In this document: positions 1-8,854 of the stretch, in pieces
Numbering within the stretch: position 1 is the first letter of the stretch
How the letters are laid out: every line of letters starts with the position of its first letter
Source of the DNA: Actinophytocola sp049647105
GTDB taxonomy: Bacteria; Actinomycetota; Actinomycetes; Mycobacteriales; Pseudonocardiaceae
Reading direction: 5' to 3'
Assembly (NCBI RefSeq): GCF_049647105.1
Contig: NZ_JBARWZ010000286.1
Location: forward strand, 5,506 to 69,505
Length of the DNA stretch: 64,000 nt
The notes under the pieces: generated by a model
Seen by the model: only the letters and a program-made list of their open reading frames with translations
Database searches by the model: none
Told to the model about the DNA's origin: nothing
Position numbers and translations under genes: made by a program

Positions 1-1649
1 GTCTCGCGCAGCGTGATGGTCCAGGGCCCCGGCGTGATCTGCCCGCCGGCAGGCGGATTGAGCGCTACCCGGATGCGGTGCTTGCCGGACGGCGCGACAT
101 TCGTGAGCGAGAAGATCTCCAGCGGGTGACCCGCCAATGTCGGCGTCGAGAAGCCCGACCCCGCGACGATCGGGGCGGGCAGTGGCACACCACCGGGATT
201 CGGCGTGGTGAGGGTGAAGCTGAGCCGCCCCGCGCCGGAGTACCAGATGTCGAGGGTGTCTTCGCTGCGATCGTTGGGCTGGATCATCACCTCGAGCGTG
301 ACCGGCGCGCCGGGCGTCGGCGGGGTACCGGTGGCCGCGGCCACGGTCTTGCGGGCGTGCAGTCCGCCGCCGGACTTCGGCTGGGTGGCGGGGGTGGCGG
401 GGTCGTAGAGGTTGCCGTCGTTGCCCGCGGAGATGACGATCATCCGCTGGGTGCTCCCGGCGAGCATGCCGTCGTAGGCGATCTCGTCGCCCCGAGTGCC
501 GTCGTGCGCACCGATCAGGCTGCCGAGGCTCAGGTTCACCACGGCGGGCCGCTTCGGGCCGGCCGCCGGGAGCCAGCCCTGGTCGAAGATGTGCTGGACC
601 CCTCGGATGTTGTCCGGCTCAAAGAACGTCGTGCGGACGATGGCGAGGTCCGCCTCCGGCGCGATGCCGACGTAGGTGTTCGAGCCGGTGCAGTCCTCCT
701 GCGCGGTGCCCGACTGCGAGCCATCTCCCGCCGCGATGCCCGCGACGTGCGTGCCGTGGCCGTCCATGTCGCGTGAGGCGAACGGTGTGTTCGGCGTCTG
801 CAGCGCCGCGTTGATCTCGGCGGGCAGGAACTCGCGGCCACGGGTGATCTGCACCTGGGCGGTCGGCGGGGTCAGGCCGGTCGTGGTGAGGGTGAAGGTG
901 TTGACCTTCTTGCTGTCGAAGGCCGGGGTGCCGTACTGGCCCGCGAAATCAATCATGATCGGCTTCGCGGGCGGCGGTCCTTCCGTGACGACGACGTCAC
1001 CCGGGTTGATGGAGTTGAACACCTCCAGCGCGGTCTTCACCTGGGCGACGGTCAGGGGAAGGGCCAGCGCCGTGGTGGTCTCGGCCGGAGGCAACGCGGG
1101 TGGCACGCCGCCGGGCGGGGTCGGCGGGCGGGGCGGCTGCCAGGTCAGCGTGATGGTGCCTGCCGTGGGACTGCCCGTCGTCGTGATCGTCTGCCGCAGC
1201 GTCAGGTCAAGCAGCGAGACGATCCGCGTCTTCCCGTCGGCCTTGCGAAACGCGTGGTGGAAGATGTCGATCCCGCTGTCGACGACGCCGACCACCACAC
1301 CCGCGCCGTTGAACCCCGGCGGGAGCGCCCTGGCCTGCGGGGCACGGATCTCCGGCCCGCTCTTGTCCAGGGTCGGCCGGGTCAGCTGACCACTCCCGAT
1401 CGAGACGACGTCGTCGAGTTCGGCGACCGCCTCGAGATCACCGGCCGCGATCGTGCCGACCACGATCGGCGGCGCCTGGAACTCGACCCACAGCCCGGCC
1501 CGCTCGACCGCCGCCAGGTCACCGGCGACATGCACGAGCACCCTGACCCGCGTGGACCGCTCGCGGTCCACTCCCTCAACCGCCGCCGCGACGTTCCCCA
1601 ACGCGTGCACACGGGCGGCAAGAGATCCGTCGAGTTTGCTGCTTGCCAT
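1..1649 (-). CDS. Subtilisin-like serine protease (S8), partial
   Basis: The frame is open from an ATG at 1649 to the left edge, giving 549 visible residues with the C-terminus missing. The S8 catalytic Asp is in VVVGVVDSGIDI (D about 124). The His is in DGHGTHVAGIAAGDGS (about residue 300). The oxyanion-hole Asn is in IVISAGNDG (about residue 408). The catalytic Ser lies outside the window. About 170 residues separate Asp and His, much longer than in plain subtilisins and typical of large actinobacterial subtilases with inserted domains. The first 90 residues look like an inhibitor-type propeptide region rather than a clear signal peptide. Peptide hydrolysis is known for the family; the substrate is unknown. 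It stands alone, without an operon partner in view. Confidence 0.8.
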   Translation of the reverse strand, partial: MASSKLDGSLAARVHALGNVAAAVEGVDRERSTRVRVLVHVAGDLAAVERAGLWVEFQAPPIVVGTIAAGDLEAVAELDDVVSIGSGQLTRPTLDKSGPEIRAPQARALPPGFNGAGVVVGVVDSGIDIFHHAFRKADGKTRIVSLLDLTLRQTITTTGSPTAGTITLTWQPPRPPTPPGGVPPALPPAETTTALALPLTVAQVKTALEVFNSINPGDVVVTEGPPPAKPIMIDFAGQYGTPAFDSKKVNTFTLTTTGLTPPTAQVQITRGREFLPAEINAALQTPNTPFASRDMDGHGTHVAGIAAGDGSQSGTAQEDCTGSNTYVGIAPEADLAIVRTTFFEPDNIRGVQHIFDQGWLPAAGPKRPAVVNLSLGSLIGAHDGTRGDEIAYDGMLAGSTQRMIVISAGNDGNLYDPATPATQPKSGGGLHARKTVAAATGTPPTPGAPVTLEVMIQPNDRSEDTLDIWYSGAGRLSFTLTTPNPGGVPLPAPIVAGSGFSTPTLAGHPLEIFSLTNVAPSGKHRIRVALNPPAGGQITPGPWTITLRE

Positions 1650-2074
1650 CCAGCTGCCCCACCATTCTGATCAACGAATCCCCAACCCGCGTCAGAAACG
1701 TCCTCAATGTTCACCTCCGGCCCCGGCAAACGCAAGGGATCCACCGAAGAAATACTCTGAGTACGTCCATCTTGATATTGCTCGACAGATCGACTTCCGA
1801 TATTCACGAAATCCAGGCACCAAAGGGCAGTTCTTGGCACATCGACAACCGCCTCAAAGGACGATCAGGCAACGGCCGCGCGTGAGATGCGCTGCACACA
1901 TGCGTGCGTGTATGCGCCGGTTATCTGGTGAGCAGCCGAGGCCGAGCGGAGCGAGTCGCTCGGGTGCTCACCGACGACGTGGTGCGCACGCTGGACACGG
2001 ACGGCGTCCTGAAGATGATCTTTCCCGGCGGTCCGGCGGGGTACGAGTTCTCCCCGCCACAGGTGACGCGGACC
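1650..2074. other. Intergenic, no convincing gene
   Basis: No frame here has both a start with a ribosome site and protein-like composition. An ATG-started plus frame from 1904 looks protein-like for about 70 codons and then dissolves, so it may be a remnant. An imperfect stem lies at 1927-1972, with outer arms GGTGAGCA/TGCTCACC and inner arms CCGAGCG/CGCTCGG. It could be an operator or terminator; nothing decides between them. Confidence 0.3.
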
Positions 2075-2361
2075 CTAGTGTCCGCTACCTCGCTTAAGGT
2101 CGCCATCGAACTGGTCAGCGGAAACCGCGAACCAGCCTATGAAGTCACTGTCCAGACGAAGCCCGGCTCCCGCATTGGTGCGGATCGGCAATCCCCGAAA
2201 GGAGATCGAGCCGCATGGCGTCGTACTCCTCGACGACCGCCGTTGGCGGCCAACGAGCCCACGTCGGTCAACCATGCCATGGTTGCCGGTCGCACCGAGG
2301 TGGCCTCAGGATTGATGTCCTGCTGCCGGAACGGAATCCGAACCAGTTTCGCGATGGCCAT
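2075..2361 (-). pseudogene. Decayed reading frame downstream of the IclR gene
   Basis: Read on the minus strand, an ATG at 2361 has a near-ideal AGGAGG eight bases upstream and overlaps the 3' end of the IclR gene, as a translationally coupled gene would. The frame gives about 43 plausible residues starting MAIAKLVRIPFRQQD. It then turns into an Arg-rich shadow sequence, while neighbouring frames pick up protein-like stretches (VVEEYDAMRLDLLSG, then DSDFIGWFAVSADQFDGD). That pattern fits a frameshifted remnant. I do not recognise the family. It may have been the target of the adjacent IclR regulator. Confidence 0.25.
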
Positions 2362-3079
2362 GACGGACCTCCTCACTCCTTCCGCGGCCGCTTAGATCGA
2401 GGTGCCGTAGGTGGCGCGAAGCGGCAAGTGCAACCTGCCGCAACACTGCCGCGTATCGTTCGCGTTCAGCCCGGCCCAGGCCATAGCCGCCTTCCACGCA
2501 CAGCGCGCCGGCCTCGACGGGCTGCGGCATCCGCACCGGGGCAGCCGCTACGAATGTCGGCCCGGGGGCGATGGCGACGTGGTTGCCGCCCGGTCCGTCC
2601 ACCTGCTGGCGCAGCCGCACACCGGGGAGTTGAGTCACGCCGCTCGGTACACCCGAAAGCAGCGCCAGCACGATCGGATCCTCACCCGTGACCGCACCGG
2701 CCAGGCGCCGCACCGACGGCTGATGGTGATGGTCGAACGCCGAACCCACGACGTCGATCTGTCCCCGATCCAGCACGGCCGCGTATACGACAAGATTCGT
2801 GCGCAGGTGCAGCTCCAGGACGAACGGTCCTAAACCGGCCGCAATGGTCGCGTGGCACTCACGACCGGCATGCACAAGATCATCCACAATGGAGTCCGTG
2901 ATCCGATAGGCCCCGTCCAACCGGGTGACCGCCTTCGCGCCCAGAAGATCCGACATGAGTCGACGCACGGTCGTGGCGGGCAAGCCGCTGCGGCGGCTCA
3001 ACTCCGCCGCGGTCAACGAGTCCTCCCGCCCCAACAGGCGCAACAAGAGCAGCGCCCGATCCACAACACCAGCGATCAT
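2306..3079 (-). CDS. IclR-family transcriptional regulator
   Basis: A 257-residue protein from the ATG at 3079. The N-terminal winged helix begins DRALLLLRLLGREDSLTAAE and continues with the recognition-helix segment LSRRSGLPATTVRRLMSDL (about residues 10-50). An IclR-type effector domain follows, with TNLVVYAAVLDRGQIDVV and a Pro/Gly-rich centre. IclR proteins are ligand-controlled repressors or activators of small catabolic or secondary-metabolism operons. An upstream in-frame start adds 30 hydrophobic residues unlike the family, so I rejected it. The C-terminal tail past DLSGRGRSEE is longer than usual and overlaps the ribosome site of the decayed frame downstream, so the true end of the ancestral protein may have been earlier. 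Confidence 0.75.
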   Translation of the reverse strand: MIAGVVDRALLLLRLLGREDSLTAAELSRRSGLPATTVRRLMSDLLGAKAVTRLDGAYRITDSIVDDLVHAGRECHATIAAGLGPFVLELHLRTNLVVYAAVLDRGQIDVVGSAFDHHHQPSVRRLAGAVTGEDPIVLALLSGVPSGVTQLPGVRLRQQVDGPGGNHVAIAPGPTFVAAAPVRMPQPVEAGALCVEGGYGLGRAERERYAAVLRQVALAASRHLRHLDLSGRGRSEEVRHGHRETGSDSVPAAGHQS

Positions 3080-3930
3080 TTGACCCACCCAACAGATCGG
3101 AACCAGCCCCCACAGTGCACCCCACAGCGCGGCGCTCGCACCGTGTCGTCCCGTATGCCGGAACACCACGTTCGAGAGGCGCCACCTCCGCCGGGTTCGT
3201 CATCACATCTGTTGACGCAACCAGCCGCCCACGACTCCCCCGCCGGCACAAACTGAGCCGCGGACCGGTCCGCCTGCCCGCGGATTTGAAGCCATGGCGC
3301 CGCTGCACGGCGCTGGCCGCACAGAGCCATTGGCCGAGCCCGTACGGTCGGTGCGTATGACAGGTCAAGAAACCCGTGATCGCCGGAATCCTCCGTCGCG
3401 TTGTACTCGCCAGCTCACGTGGCTGCCGCGCGGGCGTGGACCGTGCGATCAACACCGTCGAAGCGACACGGCGCCATCACGGCGAACCCATATGCACACG
3501 TGCGCAACTAGTGCCCCGTCAAGGTGAAGTGGGTCGTTTGTCCGCGGATCCAGGTGGTCGCCGGCAAGGCGCGGGAAAAGCCGCTCGTACCGGGTTGTAC
3601 TTGGGCTTTCCCGCAACGCCGCCAGCGGCCGCCTGGGCCGAGGAGAAACGTGCCCTCCTCGCCTTGACGGGGCACTAGATTGTCCCGAATTCCTCCAACT
3701 CGGTACGCCTCGTCGAGGTGGCCCTCGCAGCAGCGTGCCCAGGGCCTGTCTGCTCGACGACCCCGACGCCGTGCCTGACGAATGGCTGACGGACTTCCGG
3801 ACGCCCGACGTAACCGTCAAATCTTGACCCGACCGCAGGTAGCTCGAAGTTCACAAGGGGCCATGGCATCGAGCGTTTGCGTTACTTGGAAACAGGGAAC
3901 TGACGCCCGCAGGATAGCCAGGGCGCTGCC
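3080..3930. other. 850-bp gene-poor stretch holding a short inverted-repeat element
   Basis: I find no frame here with coherent protein-like composition on either strand. The stretch contains the element at 3508-3678. The part after it (3690-3930) has short protein-like scraps (for example around 3730-3815 on the plus strand) but no start or continuity. It looks like eroded accessory DNA next to the terpene synthase. Confidence 0.4.
3508..3678. mobile_element. MITE-like element with 17-bp terminal inverted repeats
   Basis: The left end at 3508-3524 reads ctagtgccccgtcaagg. The right end at 3662-3678 is its exact reverse complement. The outermost CTAG at each end may be part of the repeat or a 4-bp target duplication of palindromic CTAG; sequence alone cannot separate these. 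The 137-bp interior codes for nothing convincing and holds a second imperfect repeat (gggaaaagcc and gggctttccc). Size, perfect ends and lack of coding capacity fit a non-autonomous miniature transposon. The parent transposase is not in the window. Confidence 0.5.
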
Positions 3931-5016
3931 ATGTCGAGCAGATGTTGGGACCTCAATATGCCTGCAACGAATGATGCCGCCGCATGGTCACACCTCTTCG
4001 ACGCCCCCCTTTGGGGCGATCTGGGACTGCAATCCTCAGCTCATCCACAGCATGATGATGCCCGTGAGCGAAACCTGTCCTGGCTTCGCGGTCACAACTT
4101 CTTCGCCTCGGCGGCGGATGAGGACTGGTACCGTTCGTGGGATCTGGAAGGACTGGTCGGCGTAGTCTACCCGTACGTGGATGATGCCGGCCTGGACATC
4201 TGCAACCAGGGGACGGCTTTCATGACCGTCTTCGATGATCAGTTCGAGGGTCTACCGGGCGACGGGGCGGCCACAGCCACCGCCACTGTCCGGTCCTATC
4301 TGGAGATCATCGACGGTCGACCAGGGGCTGGTCTCCTCTCGCCGCTTGGCACGGTGTTTGCCGAGATCTGGCAGGACTGGACAGCGTCTGGGATGTCGCC
4401 CGAGTGGCAGGCTCGAGCGCGGAACAACTGGGTGTACTGCCTGACCGCAATGGCCCACGAGCGGGTGTCGTTGCAGACGCGGCAACCCCTAGCGCCGGAC
4501 CAGTACCTCGAACTGCGCAGGGGCACGTCCTACATGCCGTTGTTCCTCGATCTGATAGAACTCGCCGGCGGCGTCGAGTGCCCACGCCTCATGATTGCCT
4601 CGCCCTCGATAAGGATCATGCGTGTGATCACAATGGACGTCGTGAACTTCATGAACGACATCCTGTCCCTTGGCAAGGAGCTGTCACGTGGCGACAACGA
4701 CAACATCGTATTGACAATCCAGCACCAGCGCCAGTGCACGCTCGACGAAGCGATTGCCTTCGCCTGCGACGAGATCAAAACCCGGACGCGCAGGTTCACC
4801 GAGTTGCGAAATGGCATACCGGATCTGTGTATCTCGCTTGGCCTGTCCGACGAAGAGGTGTCGGCCACCCTCCACTATGGCCTCGCACTGGAGTACTGGA
4901 TGGGCGGATATGAGCCGTGGCAACGTCGCAGCCCGCGCTACAAGGACGCGTTCTTTCAGCGCCCCTCCAGCACTCGGTGGGCGTTCGAGATGGGCAACCA
5001 TCGTGGATGGAGTTGA
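3931..5016 (+). CDS. Class I terpene synthase
   Basis: A 361-residue protein of the bacterial sesquiterpene-cyclase type. The metal-binding Asp-rich motif is DDQFE (residues 102-106). The NSE triad is NDILSLGKE (N242, S246, E250). A C-terminal RSPRY (about 335-339) supplies the usual Arg-Tyr pair. These motifs bind Mg2+ and ionise a prenyl diphosphate, most often farnesyl diphosphate; the product cannot be read from sequence. Neither candidate start (3931, or 3958 giving MPATND) has a strong ribosome site. No P450 or prenyl diphosphate synthase is adjacent, so it appears to be an orphan. Its codon use is a little less GC-biased than its neighbours, which could mean recent acquisition. Confidence 0.85.
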   Translation: MSSRCWDLNMPATNDAAAWSHLFDAPLWGDLGLQSSAHPQHDDARERNLSWLRGHNFFASAADEDWYRSWDLEGLVGVVYPYVDDAGLDICNQGTAFMTVFDDQFEGLPGDGAATATATVRSYLEIIDGRPGAGLLSPLGTVFAEIWQDWTASGMSPEWQARARNNWVYCLTAMAHERVSLQTRQPLAPDQYLELRRGTSYMPLFLDLIELAGGVECPRLMIASPSIRIMRVITMDVVNFMNDILSLGKELSRGDNDNIVLTIQHQRQCTLDEAIAFACDEIKTRTRRFTELRNGIPDLCISLGLSDEEVSATLHYGLALEYWMGGYEPWQRRSPRYKDAFFQRPSSTRWAFEMGNHRGWS

Positions 5017-5199
5017 TGCTTCCGACGTCTGGCGATGGTTGTCCCATTATTCGCTACACGTTTCAGGAACTCGTTCACGGCAAGGTCAACTCGCGCGAGT
5101 TACCGACACAAGTTGGCGACAGGTTTAAGCGCCTGACCCGTGAATCGAACCGGCTGCTCGGGGAAGCGATGCAGTTGCAGGAGAGCCCCTGTCTGAGCC

Positions 5200-7152
5200 C
5201 TACCGCCGTGATGATTTCACCTTCACGTTTTCGCGGAGTTGTCGGAGCGTGTAGCCGGTACCGGACGGGTCGAGGGTTCGCGTGTGCTGCTTGAACAGGT
5301 ACTCGGCGCGCTCGTAGGAGAGCCGGCTGCGGCCGGTCCTCGGGCAGAGGTCGGCGGGCGCGACCGTCCGGGAAGGACCGGGACGCCGGTCGGTGAGGAA
5401 CAGTGGACCGCGGATGCGGTCGGCGACAAGGTCTGGCAGCAGTTGCGCGGTGCGGGCGCGCCAGCTCACCCAGGCGCCGTCTCTGCGCGCCCGTCGGTCG
5501 TTCAGGTCGAGGTGCTCGACGTCGAGTGCGAGGACGGCGCCGACCGGGGCACCGGACTCGTGCAGCAGCAGCCACAACACCCGCTCGCGCAACCGAACCT
5601 CCGGTGCACGCCAGATCCGGTCGACGAGCGGGGGCGGGATCGCGGGGATGGGCGGAGCGTCGTCGTCGCGCCGGGTGAGGGCCGCATCCAGGCCGGGTAG
5701 CGCGGCCCAGGCACCGAACGACCGGATCGCCGCCCGGTGCCGGTTCCAGGTCCGTGCCGCCGCACCCGACCACGCGGTCGTGAACACCTGCTCGACCCGG
5801 TCGGCGGTCAACGCGGACAACGGCAGCTCGTCACCGAGGGAACGGCGCAGTCGCCGCATCGTCTGCCCGTACGAGCGGACCGTCGCCGGGCCGAGGTCGG
5901 CGCGGCCCAGGAACTCGCGTGCCGCCCCCGCCAGGGTGGGTGCGGTCGGTGCGGGCACGGTGTCCGCCCTGCGGAGCAGGTAGTCGCGTTCGGCTCGGTT
6001 GCGGGTGAGTGCCGCGGCTCGCTGGAACTCGCGTCGGGCCTCTTCCCCGCGCCCCGCCCTGGCCAGCAGGTCGCCTCGGACTCCGGGCAGCAGGTGGTAG
6101 TCGCGCAGCACGACGTCGTCGGTGAGCGCGTCGACGGCGGCGAGCCCGGCGGCCGGTCCGTCCGAACGGCCGATCGCGACCGCCCGGTTGAGACGGACGA
6201 CCGGCGTCGGCAGCACGCGCACCAGCGCGTCGTAGAGCCCGGTGATCCGCGCCCAGTCGGTGTCCTGCGCGGTGCGAGCCTGGGCGTGGCAGGCAGCGAT
6301 CGCGGCCTGGAGCACGTACGGTCCCGGCGGCCCGCCGAGGTCGCGGGCACGCAGCAGCGCGGCGAAGCCACGCTGGATGAGCAGGTGGTCCCAGCCGCCG
6401 CGGTCCTGCTCATCGAGGGGGATCGGTTCACCGGTCGGGCCGGTCCGCGCGGCGGCGCGAGAGGCCTGGATCTCCATCAGCGCGACCAGGCCGTGGACCT
6501 CGCTCTCACCAGGTGCCAGCGCGGCCAGCAGCCTGCCAAGCCGCAGTGCCTCGGTGCTGAGCTCTGGCCGGAGCAGGCCCTCGCCCCCGGTCGCCGTGTA
6601 ACCCTCGTTGAAGATCAGGTAGACGACCTCGAGGACGGCGGACAGCCGCTCGGCCAGGTCGGCTCCCGCCGGCAGGTCGAACGCGACGCGTTGCTCGGCG
6701 AGGACGCGCTTGGCCGCCGCGATCCGCCCCCGGATCTCCTGCTCGGTGACCAGGAACGCCCTGCCGATCTCCGCCGAGGTCAGCCCGCCGAGCAGGCGCA
6801 GGGTGAGCGCGACCCTGGCCGGGGCAGGCAGGACCGGGTGGCAGGACAGGAACATCAGCCGCAATACGTCGTCCCGCTCGCCTGCCTGCTCGGCGACCGG
6901 TTCGTCGCCGAGGTCGCCGACGCGCCGCACCCGTCGCAGGTGGTCGATCGCGCGGTGTTTCGCCACGGAGGTCAGCCACGCGCCGGGATTGTCCGGAACA
7001 CCGCCGGCGGGCCACTGGGACAAAGCCGCGACCAACGCGTCCTGGGCCAGTTCCTCGGCGAGCCCGACGTCGTGCACGAGCCGAGTCAGCCCGGCGATGA
7101 TCCGGGCCGACTCGAGCTTCCAGACCGCCTCGACGGTCCGTGCGACGTCCAT
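5200..7152 (-). CDS. ECF42-type sigma factor fused to a degenerate tyrosine-recombinase-like domain
   Basis: A 650-residue protein. Residues 1-160 carry sigma-70 regions 2 and 4 (GLAEELAQDALVAALSQWP; LTSAEIGRAFLVTEQEI). Residues 170-396 match the long helical/TPR extension of ECF41/42-type factors (VYLIFNEGYTATGG; LYDALVRVLPTPVVRLNRAV). Residues 405-650 are extra. They resemble a SAM-like recombinase N-domain (ATVRSYGQTMRRLRRSLGDE) and the start of a tyrosine-recombinase catalytic domain. The first catalytic Arg is replaced (HESGAPVGAV), the H-x-x-R box reads YTLRQLR, and the frame stops before the Tyr region. Its start lies 3 bp after the YCII-domain gene's stop, the usual ECF42 partner. Sigma function is likely; recombinase activity is unlikely. 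Confidence 0.8.
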   Translation of the reverse strand: MDVARTVEAVWKLESARIIAGLTRLVHDVGLAEELAQDALVAALSQWPAGGVPDNPGAWLTSVAKHRAIDHLRRVRRVGDLGDEPVAEQAGERDDVLRLMFLSCHPVLPAPARVALTLRLLGGLTSAEIGRAFLVTEQEIRGRIAAAKRVLAEQRVAFDLPAGADLAERLSAVLEVVYLIFNEGYTATGGEGLLRPELSTEALRLGRLLAALAPGESEVHGLVALMEIQASRAAARTGPTGEPIPLDEQDRGGWDHLLIQRGFAALLRARDLGGPPGPYVLQAAIAACHAQARTAQDTDWARITGLYDALVRVLPTPVVRLNRAVAIGRSDGPAAGLAAVDALTDDVVLRDYHLLPGVRGDLLARAGRGEEARREFQRAAALTRNRAERDYLLRRADTVPAPTAPTLAGAAREFLGRADLGPATVRSYGQTMRRLRRSLGDELPLSALTADRVEQVFTTAWSGAAARTWNRHRAAIRSFGAWAALPGLDAALTRRDDDAPPIPAIPPPLVDRIWRAPEVRLRERVLWLLLHESGAPVGAVLALDVEHLDLNDRRARRDGAWVSWRARTAQLLPDLVADRIRGPLFLTDRRPGPSRTVAPADLCPRTGRSRLSYERAEYLFKQHTRTLDPSGTGYTLRQLRENVKVKSSRR

Positions 7153-7155
7153 GCC

Positions 7156-7488
7156 TCAGCCGAACACCTGCTGGATGATGGTCCTCCCGTCGCCGCCGAT
7201 CGCGGCCGCCCGCCGGGCCAGTTCGATGGCCTCCTCCCGCGAGTTCACCTCGACGAGCGCGAACCCGCCCGCGGCCTCCTTGGCCTCGGCGAACGGCCCG
7301 TCGGTGACGGTGAACTCGCTGGCCACGCTCGTGACGTGGACGCCTCCCGACTCCAGACCGCCTGCGGCCAGCAGGACGCCAGAAGCGGACAGCTCCGCGA
7401 TGAACTTGTCCATCTCCTTGAACTGCTGCTCGGTGGGGGTGCTGCCGTCACCGAACGTCGTCATCAGGTAGCGCACGGGGTTCTCCAT
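7156..7488 (-). CDS. YCII/DGPF-domain protein, ECF sigma partner
   Basis: A 110-residue protein from ATG 7488, preceded by an AAAGG ribosome site. An upstream in-frame start lacks support. It begins MENPVRYLMTTFGDG, and the hallmark TDGPFAEAKEAAGGFALVEV lies near the middle. DGPF proteins are regularly encoded beside ECF42 sigma factors. Their role is unproven; a signalling or regulatory link to the sigma factor is the usual inference. The stop is 3 bp before the sigma-factor start, so the two are co-transcribed and probably translationally coupled. Confidence 0.85.
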   Translation of the reverse strand: MENPVRYLMTTFGDGSTPTEQQFKEMDKFIAELSASGVLLAAGGLESGGVHVTSVASEFTVTDGPFAEAKEAAGGFALVEVNSREEAIELARRAAAIGGDGRTIIQQVFG

Positions 7489-7653
7489 TCTCGACCTTTG
7501 CGGCGGGATGCCGTGCCCTGTCGTCGACTGAGCCTCGTGGCAGGGAATCCTAGCGTTCCCTGTCACATCGGACCGGTGGGACGCTGAACAGTTCCGGGCA
7601 CCGGGGCGTAATCCAGGATGGCACTGCCCAACCCCGAAGAAAGGAATACCGAA

Positions 7654-7956
7654 ATGAACCGACGCTGGGGCCGCCGCACCGGCAGCGGACTCCTCGTGGC
7701 GGCCGGTGCGATGACAGTGGTCATGCTGGTCGCCTCACCCGCTGCGGCCAGCCCATTGTTCTGTGGCGCCGGTCGCGGCCTGACCGTGGAGAACGCGGTC
7801 CAGGGCGCACTCGACGACGCACAGAACTCCGCACAGTCCGAAGGCTTCTACGGCGCTTGCACACTGTCCGGGGAGCCGCAAGTCTTCGAAACATTCGACG
7901 ATCCCCATTTCGGGCACATCTTCCGCGCCCAGGTCACCGTCACCTGCGAGCCGTAG
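7654..7956 (+). CDS. Small secreted protein, function unknown
   Basis: A 100-residue protein from ATG 7654, chosen over an upstream ATG because AAGAAAGGA sits about 9 bases before it. It has a signal peptide (MNRRWGRRTGSG, then a hydrophobic stretch ending VASPAAA-SP). The mature part is about 70 residues and has three Cys (FCGAG, GACTL, VTCEP). No family is recognised. A perfect hairpin terminator follows directly, so it is monocistronic. Confidence 0.6.
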   Translation: MNRRWGRRTGSGLLVAAGAMTVVMLVASPAAASPLFCGAGRGLTVENAVQGALDDAQNSAQSEGFYGACTLSGEPQVFETFDDPHFGHIFRAQVTVTCEP

Positions 7957-7974
7957 GGACGCACGCCGATCAGC

Positions 7975-8006
7975 CGGGCCCTCCGTCTTCACGGAGGGCC
8001 CGCTTT
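7975..8006 (+). terminator. Intrinsic-type hairpin
   Basis: Perfect 12-bp stem, cgggccctccgt at 7975-7986 and acggagggcccg at 7991-8002, with a 4-base CTTC loop and a short T-containing tail. It lies 18 bp after the small secreted protein gene. Confidence 0.85.
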
Positions 8007-8046
8007 CCAGCAGCAGCAGGGCTACCGGAGTCAACTCACCAGTCCA

Positions 8047-8592
8047 TCAGATCGACAGGAGGGTGAGCGTGACTTCCAGACTCGAAATGCTGGTGAGGCC
8101 GCCGAAAAGGCAGGCGAGTCCGCCAGGCGTGAGGTACACCGACTCGACCACCATGGTGTCGCCCAGGAATTTGCCCGCGGCGACGGTGCCTGTTGCCACG
8201 CTCGTGGTCAGGAGGCCACTCACGCTGGTGCTGGTAAGCGAGGCGGCGATGGTGGACGTTGTTCCGTCGTTCCAGTGGTAGACCGAGGTGCCCGCATTCT
8301 GCTGGAGGACGTTGGTGCAACTCAGTCCAGGCGCGCTGAACGGCCCGAAGCCGTAGGTCGCCCCCGTCACCGAACCGCCGAACAGGCAGCCGGTGTAGTT
8401 GACGGAGTGGGTGAGGGTGGTGGTCTGCGGCGTGTTTGTGATCCCGGGGTTGAAGTTCGACGTTGCCTGTCCGATCGGGCACAGCAAGTCGATTCCGACC
8501 GCGGCCTGAGCGGAAGTGCCGACAAGGGTGGTAGCCCCGATGGCGAGCATGACGGCCAGGATTGCGACGCGGATAGATCGTTTCGGCGACAA
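8047..8592 (-). CDS. Secreted protein, function unknown
   Basis: A 181-residue protein with a clear signal peptide (MSPKRSIRVAILAVMLAIGA, cleavage likely after TSAQA). The mature domain is rich in Ser, Thr and Gly, with three or four Cys (LLCPIGQA, GCLFGG, LSCTNV, ACLFGG) that could form disulfides. The start is TTG at 8592; GGGAG lies about 6 bases upstream and no earlier start fits. Convergent with the previous gene. The small-domain composition resembles actinobacterial exported proteins of unknown role; I assign no function. Confidence 0.6.
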   Translation of the reverse strand: MSPKRSIRVAILAVMLAIGATTLVGTSAQAAVGIDLLCPIGQATSNFNPGITNTPQTTTLTHSVNYTGCLFGGSVTGATYGFGPFSAPGLSCTNVLQQNAGTSVYHWNDGTTSTIAASLTSTSVSGLLTTSVATGTVAAGKFLGDTMVVESVYLTPGGLACLFGGLTSISSLEVTLTLLSI

Positions 8593-8800
8593 TGGGACTC
8601 CCTAGGATTGCTCGCGCGGCGAGCGGTCACCGCTCAGGCTTCGCCGCCCGGGAGGACCGACGCAAGACCGTGTTCCGTCAAGCGGCACGGATAACGGCGT
8701 AGGTGATCCACCCGCTCCGGCCCCAGGCCTCAGCGCCCTCACTATCACCAGCACTCTCCCATTCACCTGAATAGGTACATGAGATGCGTCTGAATCGCGA

Positions 8801-8831
8801 ACGCGTTACGCGTGTGTTTACTGTGACGCGT
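8801..8831 (+). promoter_or_regulatory. Three ACGCGT repeats upstream of the adhesin gene
   Basis: ACGCGT occurs at 8801-8806, 8808-8813 and 8826-8831, just before the ribosome site GAGGAGGG of the surface-protein gene. The hexamer is its own reverse complement. Starts are 7 and 18 bp apart. A repressor or activator site is plausible; no binding protein is identified. Confidence 0.3.
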
Positions 8832-8854
8832 CTCAAGAGGAGGGTCAGAGCCAC

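Noticed and set aside
5737..7587. 616-codon frame opposite the sigma factor
   Set aside because: Shadow; the minus strand encodes a clear sigma factor and DGPF protein.
8047..8592. Small secreted protein as a bacteriocin or lantibiotic precursor
   Set aside because: Too long, no leader/core division and no modification genes nearby.
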